Source: Sinomonas atrocyanea (GTDB lineage: Bacteria; Actinomycetota; Actinomycetes; Actinomycetales; Micrococcaceae). Taken from it: 64,000 nucleotides of DNA. Below the pieces are notes generated by a model. That model did not search any database. It had not been told where the DNA came from and saw nothing but the letters and a program-made list of their open reading frames with translations. The stretch spans positions 226,160 through 290,159 of the forward strand of contig NZ_JAUSTE010000003.1 in assembly GCF_030812675.1 (NCBI RefSeq), given 5' to 3'. The translations under genes and the position numbers were made by a program. This document shows, piece by piece, positions 58,555 to 64,000 of this stretch (the first letter of the stretch is position 1; each line of letters starts with the position of its first letter).

Positions 58555-59738
58555 TGCGACCCTCCGGTGTTCTCAAGCGCGTCGAAGTGCTCCGTCGGGA
58601 CGTACTTGCCGCCGGCCTGGATGTTCAGCAGGTACATCTGGGTGACGAAGCGCCGGTCCTTGGTGAAGTGCCCGCTTCCGAAGACCCCGTTGTCAACGCT
58701 CGCGCCAGAAAGGGCCGACGTGATGGCGTCTGCGTTGGTGGACCCAGCCTTCTCGACGGCGCGTGCGACAAGCTGGACGCCTTCGTAGGCATTTGCAGCC
58801 ACACCGGGGATGGGGGAGTTGAAGTTGTACGCCTTGCGGAAGTTCTGGACGAAGTCCGCGTTGGCCTGACCGGGCAGCTGGTCGGAGTACCGGCCCGGGA
58901 GCTGCATGCCCTCGACCCGATTGGTCAGGCCTGGGTAGAAGTCCTGCATGATGCTCACCCCGCTGAACCCGGTGGTGTGCAGGAGCCCGGCCTGGTCTGC
59001 CTGGGTCACAAGGGACGTCGCATCCCCACCGACGACGGCGGACAGGATCCAGTCCGGCTTGGCGGCCGACAGCTTGTTGATCACTGGCTGCCAGTCCGCG
59101 GTTCCGAGCGGGGAGTACTCTTCGACGGCTACGCTGCCGCCTGCGGCTTCAATCATCGTGCGGGCCTTGGCCAGGTATCCTCGCGGGAACACGTAGTCGT
59201 TGCCGACCATGGCCACCTTCTTGCCGTACTTCTTCATCATCTGCGGGACGATCACGTCCAGCATCGACATGTCCGGTTCGCCCAGCGGGTAGAAGTACGG
59301 TCCGCAGAAGGGCGCGTCGCCCAGGACCACCGAGGAGAAGGGCACCTTCGATGCCTCGGACACCTTGCCGACGGCGGCCGTGGTGTCCCCGGGGATCGTG
59401 CCGAACAGGTAGTCCACATTGTCCTGCGTGACCAGGCGCTGGGCCAGCTGGGTCGACTTCGCTGCGTTGGCCTGGTCGTCGACCATGACGAACTGCACGG
59501 GATGCCCGAACACGCCTCCGGCATCGTTGATCTTCTTGACCCCCAGTTCGAACCCGCGCTGGAGCGCCAGTCCTTCCTGCACTGCCGGCCCTGTGACGGG
59601 GGCGATCAGGCCGATCTTGAGCACCTTCTCCGTGTTCTGTGATTGGGCGCCGGTCGCAGCTGCACCGCATCCGGTCATGGCGACCGCGGCCGCCAGGAGG
59701 GCGGCTGCAAGCGTGGCCACGCGCCGTGGCCGGTTCAT
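58542..59738 (-). CDS. branched-chain-type ABC substrate-binding lipoprotein
   Basis: A 398-residue LivJ/amide-type binding protein. Signal peptide with lipobox MTGCG near residue 24, then a two-lobe type I fold (KIGLIAPVTGPAVQEGLALQRGFELGV, VDYLFGTIPGDTTAAVG). Relatives bind amino acids, urea, short-chain amides or aromatic acids. I chose the ATG at 59738, which overlaps the LivH stop (ATGA). An in-frame ATG at 59783, behind a stronger GGAGGAAG, would add 15 residues before the signal peptide. The unusual place of the gene between LivH and LivM is noted. Confidence 0.88.
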   Translation of the reverse strand: MNRPRRVATLAAALLAAAVAMTGCGAAATGAQSQNTEKVLKIGLIAPVTGPAVQEGLALQRGFELGVKKINDAGGVFGHPVQFVMVDDQANAAKSTQLAQRLVTQDNVDYLFGTIPGDTTAAVGKVSEASKVPFSSVVLGDAPFCGPYFYPLGEPDMSMLDVIVPQMMKKYGKKVAMVGNDYVFPRGYLAKARTMIEAAGGSVAVEEYSPLGTADWQPVINKLSAAKPDWILSAVVGGDATSLVTQADQAGLLHTTGFSGVSIMQDFYPGLTNRVEGMQLPGRYSDQLPGQANADFVQNFRKAYNFNSPIPGVAANAYEGVQLVARAVEKAGSTNADAITSALSGASVDNGVFGSGHFTKDRRFVTQMYLLNIQAGGKYVPTEHFDALENTGGSQCSS

Positions 59739-60634
59739 GCCGGGGTTCCGTTCTGCGCTGCGGGAGTGGGGGCGATTCTCCATTGAGGCTTCCTCCATGA
59801 GATTCCATTGGGGCGAATTGCGATGAGAACGATCAGAAGAGTGAAGAGCACCAGCTGGGCAACGGTCTCGTCGAGATATGTGCGCAGGGCGGTGCTGAGC
59901 ACTGCGACGACGAAGGCCCCGAAGACCGAACCCGGAAGCGATCCCGGGCGCCCGATCAGGACGGCGAAGAACGCCGGTGCCAGGAATGACACACCCACAT
60001 CTGGGGTGACCCCGAGCATCGGGCTCTGCAGCGCCCCGGCGAGCACGGCGAAGGCGGTCCCTGCCGCAAACGTCCCGGAGATGACCAGAGTGGGCGGGAT
60101 GCCCAGCAGTGAGGCCATGGTGCGGTTGTCCACCGTGGCCCGGATGGCCATACCGAGTCGGGACCGGTAGAGAACCAGCAGCCCGGCCGCCACGACCAAC
60201 AGCGCGATTCCCGTGGCCAGCAGCCGGTACAGGGGGTACTGGACGCCGAGGATGTCCACGCTGGCGGAGATTGGGGCCGCCACTGCCGCCGGGGTGGAGC
60301 CGAAGATGGCGTCCGCGCCCTGTCGCAGCACGATTCCCACCCCCCACATGGCGAGCAGCGTTGCCAGGAATCCCCGTGCATACAGCTTTGACAGGACCAG
60401 CCGCTCGGTGAGGACGCCCAGCGCCAACCCGAGGACGAGCACCAGGAGCAGCCGGGGCCAGAAGGGGACGGCTGCCAGTGCGTACATCAGGAAGGCCCCG
60501 ACCATGACGAACTCGCCGTGGGCTACATTCACCACGCCCAACTGGCCGAAGATTATCCCGAGGCCGAACGCCAATAGGGAGTAGAAGCCGAATAGGGTGA
60601 CGATGGAGAGCAACAGGCTGACTAGACTTTCCAA
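59735..60634 (-). CDS. branched-chain-type ABC transporter permease (LivH)
   Basis: A 299-residue LivH-type permease with about 8 hydrophobic helices (FGLGIIFGQLGVVNVAHGEFVMVGAF is the family hallmark, and GRPGSLPGSVFGAFVVAVL). I chose the TTG at 60634 because GGAGGAG lies directly upstream and the size then fits the family; the frame remains open further upstream without homology. The first gene of the Liv operon. A TetR gene lies about 720 bases upstream on the same strand. Confidence 0.88.
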   Translation of the reverse strand: MESLVSLLLSIVTLFGFYSLLAFGLGIIFGQLGVVNVAHGEFVMVGAFLMYALAAVPFWPRLLLVLVLGLALGVLTERLVLSKLYARGFLATLLAMWGVGIVLRQGADAIFGSTPAAVAAPISASVDILGVQYPLYRLLATGIALLVVAAGLLVLYRSRLGMAIRATVDNRTMASLLGIPPTLVISGTFAAGTAFAVLAGALQSPMLGVTPDVGVSFLAPAFFAVLIGRPGSLPGSVFGAFVVAVLSTALRTYLDETVAQLVLFTLLIVLIAIRPNGISWRKPQWRIAPTPAAQNGTPA

Positions 60635-61352
60635 ATTCTCCTCCGTGCAGATCAATGCACTGCCAAAGAGGCGGCAACGCAAATGTTTGTAGGGGCCGGC
60701 TCCTTGAGGTCCCAGCCCTTGAGCGACATCAATATGGGTGGAGCAGATCCCGACGATCACCCCTCCGCGGAAGCAGGGCCCGCAGGCCAGTTCCGCTTCC
60801 GGGAGGCCTGCACCGCTGCTCCGGGCGTGTGCGACCCGCGGCCCGCGATTCTTGGCGGCAAAGGGCAGTCGCCTGCGGAGGTCCGGCTATCGGCCTGGTT
60901 CAGAGATGTACGGGTGCTGTACCGAGGTAGGTCTTCCTGGTGGGCATACCGCCGGTGGCGTACGCGGCTTCTCCGAGAAGGATTCGGCCGGAGGCGGCAC
61001 TACAGGGAACGGCTGAGGCCGGTAGGCCGAGGACTCCGGCTGCGAGATGCTGCCGCAGATCAACCGCATGGCGGCGGTAGCTAGTGCGTTCGGTGTAGAA
61101 CCCACCCAAGCCTTGGCGGGCTCACGGGTGCCGGGGCGCCATGGAGGTCCGCCGGTCCGTCCGGAAAACTGTTCTAGGCACCCTGCCGTGAGCTCAACGG
61201 CTGAAAGGGCACCGGAACGTGACCGGTGCGCAGTTCCGGGAACACCGATGCCCGCTGGATGCGTCGAGTCGTTTCGGAGAAATGCCATGCAGAGAGGCTG
61301 CCAGCGAGATGGCCACCGCGACGGGATGTGAGAAAACTCCGCCGAAAGATTC
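60635..61352. other. control region between TetR and the Liv operon
   Basis: About 720 bases. Frames on both strands lack ribosome-binding sites. A perfect 7-base inverted repeat (GCACCGG, CCGGTGC, 7-base centre) at 61209-61229 could be a TetR operator or a terminator. The rest appears featureless by eye. Confidence 0.4.
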
Positions 61353-61937
61353 TCACTTCGAACGCTTCAGAAACATCTGGGAAACCAGAGCCTCGGCCTC
61401 GACCGCCCCGGTGCAGATCCCGGCGGTCAGCATAGTCATCATCTGGATGCGACGGCTGCCATCGCGGATGGCGCCAGCAAGCTCCACGGCATCGCGGGGA
61501 TCCGCGGAGCGGCGGAGCATGCCTTCCCGCTGGGCCTCCACCCAGAGAGCGGCGAACAAGGGGTCGAAGGACTGGCGAATCGGCTGGAGGGCACGAGGCG
61601 GCGCATGACCCACCTTCAGCCCTGCTGCAGCTATGAACCTGTCGTCAGTCGTCGTCATACGGGTGAAAGCTTCAAGGATGGCCAGCACCTGTTGGACAGG
61701 GGTATACGCTGCCCGGACGCCGTGACGGGCGAAGGCTTCCATGCGGGACCACCGCACCACAGAAACCTCATCGATCAGCACCTCCTTGTTCGGGAAATGC
61801 CGATACAGGGTGGCAGTCCCCACGCCGGCCGCGGAGGCAATCTCACGGACGTTTACGTCTGTCGTGCCCTTCTGCCCGATGACGTCCCGTGCGGCGCGAA
61901 CCAGCTGCAGCCTGTTGTGATGAGCATCGGCACGCAT
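61353..61937 (-). CDS. TetR-family transcriptional regulator
   Basis: A 194-residue regulator with an N-terminal HTH (about residues 10-55; VNVREIASAAGVGTATLYRHFPNKEVL) and a helical ligand-binding domain. The ATG at 61937 has AGGTGGG upstream. It is upstream of, and co-directional with, the Liv operon and may regulate it. The inverted repeat at 61209 lies between them. The ligand is unknown. Confidence 0.86.
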   Translation of the reverse strand: MRADAHHNRLQLVRAARDVIGQKGTTDVNVREIASAAGVGTATLYRHFPNKEVLIDEVSVVRWSRMEAFARHGVRAAYTPVQQVLAILEAFTRMTTTDDRFIAAAGLKVGHAPPRALQPIRQSFDPLFAALWVEAQREGMLRRSADPRDAVELAGAIRDGSRRIQMMTMLTAGICTGAVEAEALVSQMFLKRSK

Positions 61938-62935
61938 CGTAAATCCCACCTGTGCACACAGAGGCCCGGCCCGCGAGTCAGCGGAGACAAAGCCAGATCA
62001 TTCGAGGGAACTCATTATGCACGCATCATCGATTCGTCTGTGATATGCGTCTCAATGTGTCGGCGCCGGTACCAGCTGTGCCCGGCCATCGGCTGGTCGA
62101 GGCTGGCTGATCGGGGGTTTGTCTCCGAGTGCGCTGTGGGCTGACACGGTCCCGCTGACGCGGCGGTCGGTGAACAGGTGGTTTGGCCACATTCCCATCT
62201 CGGCCCCCCGCCTTCTCGAGTGCGTCGGTGCGAAAATGGGGTCCTGATCCGTTGTTCTCACTCGGACGTCGCCGTAGGTCGTGGTCCAAGATCCTCATTA
62301 ACTCGGAAATCCCAAGAGGCTGCTGAGAAGCTGTCAGTTACCCATACGCCTTAGCTAGATTGATAGGTGCTTCGGCAGGATGCGCTCTTGATCGACAATG
62401 GAGTGTCGTGTTGATAGGTCTCACCGAGATGCGAAGAGCCAAAACACCGCAGCGAGCATGCACCGAGTGCCGGTTCACACTTCATGACCCATCCCCAATC
62501 GGGGCAGCCGTCTTCACCTCCTCCCGGATCTGCGGGCCCCGGCCAGCTGTATCTCCTCTGCCGCCGAGCTCAACGGTCTGCTCGACGAATGCGTCTTTAT
62601 CGCGTACCGACCAGTCATCCGAGAGAAAGCAGCCCTCCAGGTCGTCGGGCACGTCGGCGCCCATCGAGCACTGTGTCGCGCACCCCCGCGATGCCCGAGC
62701 ACCTGGCCGCGCCCACCGCCCGCGAGCAGGGCTGCTCGCGACATCGTTAGGACTACTCTGCGGATCCTTCCGCCAGATCGTCTTATGGGATGAAGCGTCG
62801 CAACGCTCGGGCCAGAGCCTCGGACAGGCGCCGCAATAGCGGTTGGGTGCTGTCTTGAGCGGATGCGTCTGCCCCACGACTGTTGGCGCACCCTGTAGGC
62901 TCCCCACAAGAGAATTGCCCTTTGTAGGAGAGTCA
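61938..62935. other. intergenic region, no intact gene recognised
   Basis: About 1 kb. A palindromic TGTGCACA lies at 61951 just before the TetR gene. Several frames exist but none has both a ribosome-binding site and a protein-like composition. The minus-strand frame near 62480-62690 looks somewhat protein-like (CFLSDDWSVRDKDAFVEQ) and might be a decayed gene. No transposase or tRNA is recognised. Confidence 0.4.
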
Positions 62936-63535
62936 TTGACTGCACCAGGTGAGATGGCGGTCCCTCGACCACCGGGCCCTCGTACCTTCGTCTACTCGGT
63001 CGGCGCGGACGCAGAAGATGCGAAGAACTCTCGCTGTTGCCGACCAGCCGACCCGCCTTATCTTTGGCATTCGTACTACGTCCCTGACAACGAAGGCATC
63101 GCCGCGGTCCGTGACTGGTTCGATCAGCTGCCCATCGTGGTGAGCGAAACGCTGATCGGAGAGCTGGAAGCGATCTTCGAAACCGCGGCGGCTGGCTGCA
63201 CCAATCCGTCTGATAGGGACAAGCCCATCAAGGCGTTCAGACGGGGCGAACAATACTATGAGTTGCGTCATACGCTAGACCCACTGATCGAGGGTGTCCC
63301 TCGGCAGCTCTTCCGCCACTACCACTACGAGCCCGACGGTGAATGGTCGACATACCTGGTCGCCCTCCATGCGCACTTCAAAGACGTCGCTGGCGATGCG
63401 AAGCAGGTCAGCGATGAGCAGACGAGGCAGATGGTCTACGCGAAGAAGCGGTGTGAGCTTGGCCGCTCCCAGCACTGGAACCTGCCCTGCGAAGTGGAGA
63501 ACCTGGTAGATCGCTTGCTCGACCTGGACACGTGA
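62936..63535 (+). CDS. RelE/HigB-like toxin candidate
   Basis: A 199-residue protein. Residues about 90-185 fit the type II toxin fold of phage-derived Gp49/HigB proteins (PIKAFRRGEQYYELRHT, RQLFRHYHYEPDGEW, YLVALHAHFKDV, QTRQMVYAKKR). The N-terminal 60 residues are not recognised, so the true start may be further in. I chose the TTG at 62936 because GTAGGAG lies 5 bases upstream; the ATG at 62954 is an alternative. It lies 61 bases before an XRE-type gene, the usual toxin-first order of HigBA systems. Such toxins cut messenger RNA at the ribosome. Confidence 0.65.
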   Translation: MTAPGEMAVPRPPGPRTFVYSVGADAEDAKNSRCCRPADPPYLWHSYYVPDNEGIAAVRDWFDQLPIVVSETLIGELEAIFETAAAGCTNPSDRDKPIKAFRRGEQYYELRHTLDPLIEGVPRQLFRHYHYEPDGEWSTYLVALHAHFKDVAGDAKQVSDEQTRQMVYAKKRCELGRSQHWNLPCEVENLVDRLLDLDT

Positions 63536-63558
63536 GCGGCTGCTCGGTGAGCACGGGA

Positions 63559-63570
63559 GCTTGTACAAGC
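63559..63570. promoter_or_regulatory. palindrome between toxin and antitoxin genes
   Basis: GCTTGTACAAGC is a perfect 12-base palindrome, followed by a further GCTTGTG half-site. It may be an operator of the XRE protein. Confidence 0.45.
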
Positions 63571-63596
63571 CACAGCTTGTGTGGGAGGATCTGGAC

Positions 63597-64000
63597 ATGC
63601 CTACGGACCACAATCGTTCCTTCGGGACCAAGAGTTCCCGACGTCGGGCGAAGTATCTGGCCAAGCAAAATCTCGAGCTCGTCAGCGGTCTGGTCGCTGT
63701 CAGGGTCGAAAGCGGGCTGAAGCAGAAGGATGTTGCTGAGATGCTGGGCATCACCCAGCAGGCCGTTTCCGAGTTCGAGCGGATGGTGACGCCGGCGACG
63801 CTGACGCGAATCTCGAGTTACGCCCACGCTGTAGGCGCACTAGTCACCCATCATGTGGCTGCTGACAAAGGCCAGCTCGAATCACGCGGTGACGGGTGGA
63901 TCCAGATTCATGATCTTACAGCAGCGCGTGATGATAGAGCCTCGGCGGCTTGCTCCGTTGAGCCTCTAGAGGCGGCGCCGGCGCGCGCTGGTGAAACCAC
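63597..64000 (+). CDS. XRE-family antitoxin candidate, 3'-partial
   Basis: The frame starts at an ATG behind GGGAGGAT and runs off the window (134 codons). Residues about 40-75 form an XRE HTH (VESGLKQKDVAEMLGITQQAVSEFE). The N-terminal 40 residues are basic and could wrap a partner protein. After about residue 105 the frame becomes less protein-like. A HigA-type antitoxin is the natural partner for the toxin-like gene upstream. Confidence 0.7.
   Translation, partial: MPTDHNRSFGTKSSRRRAKYLAKQNLELVSGLVAVRVESGLKQKDVAEMLGITQQAVSEFERMVTPATLTRISSYAHAVGALVTHHVAADKGQLESRGDGWIQIHDLTAARDDRASAACSVEPLEAAPARAGET

Noticed and set aside
60683..61084. Plus-strand frame in the TetR-Liv gap
   Set aside because: No start signal and a random-looking composition rich in Arg, Gly and Pro. 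It is better read as non-coding control DNA.
62482..62907. Minus-strand frame with a protein-like stretch (CFLSDDWSVRDKDAFVEQ)
   Set aside because: No ribosome-binding site, no recognised family and overlapping frames on the other strand. Kept only as a possible decayed gene.
1..64000. CRISPR array, tRNA or rRNA genes, insertion sequence with a transposase
   Set aside because: I looked for regularly spaced repeats, cloverleaf-like segments and transposase motifs and found none that I can support by eye.

Overview
The window is high-GC DNA with tight, often overlapping genes (ATGA/GTGA stop-start junctions), many GTG starts, and GntR, LacI, IclR, TetR and MarR regulators. The gene content and codon style fit a soil actinobacterium of the Micrococcaceae (Arthrobacter/Sinomonas-like). 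That assignment is inference, because no rRNA or other strict marker lies in the window. Most of the window is accessory catabolism: uptake systems, each with its own enzymes and local regulator.

Region 1 (1-16.4 kb) is an aromatic meta-cleavage island. A short malic enzyme and an MHS-family permease on the minus strand face a zinc-less MDR oxidoreductase, an isochorismatase-fold protein without its catalytic triad, and a GntR regulator. These are followed by a co-directional block: FAD phenol-type hydroxylase, MhpC-like hydrolase, MhpB extradiol dioxygenase, MhpD hydratase, MhpF acylating aldehyde dehydrogenase, MhpE aldolase and a TPP enzyme. The pathway would turn a hydroxylated aromatic acid into pyruvate, acetyl-CoA and a small acid. 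The 15-base element CTAGCATGCYAGTAG lies before both the permease and the hydroxylase and is a candidate GntR operator. A serine resolvase gene closes the island.

Region 2 (16.6-28 kb) is a sugar or glycoside island under a LacI regulator: a KDPG-type aldolase and a P-loop kinase on the minus strand, and on the plus strand two Gfo/Idh oxidoreductases, LacI, a VOC protein, a xylose-isomerase-like TIM barrel and an MFS carrier. An operator-like motif TGCAAYCGATCTCA sits at the divergent promoter (two tandem copies) and again before the MFS gene. Two SDRs, a second TIM-barrel epimerase and an IclR regulator follow.

Region 3 (28.2-41.3 kb) is a long minus-strand operon with two complete import systems (a TRAP system with fused DctQM and a ribose-type ABC system) plus an SAF-domain oxidoreductase, an NAD-dependent epimerase/dehydratase, a 3-hydroxyisobutyrate dehydrogenase-like enzyme and a lactonase-type amidohydrolase. 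It is divergent from a LacI gene. A monooxygenase-fold small protein and a frameshifted gluconokinase follow that LacI gene. The set looks like sugar-acid or lactone catabolism.

Region 4 (41.3-54 kb) is not metabolic: a PH/SHOCT protein, a PASTA lipoprotein, a sensor histidine kinase, an Hpt-like protein without its histidine, a signal peptidase fused to a DUF5305-like domain next to a small secreted protein, a degenerate receiver without output domain, an XRE-TPR regulator, a solitary FliG and a MarR regulator facing fliG across a strong palindrome. It is the least conventional part. Two short inverted duplications of neighbouring coding sequence are found here, and two of the four copies of a small dyad repeat lie in or beside it.

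Region 5 (54.5-61.9 kb) is a branched-chain-type ABC operon (LivH, binding protein, fused LivM-LivG, LivF) ending in an amidase, with a TetR gene upstream. The right edge (62.9-64 kb) carries a RelE/HigB-like toxin candidate and a partial XRE-type antitoxin gene.
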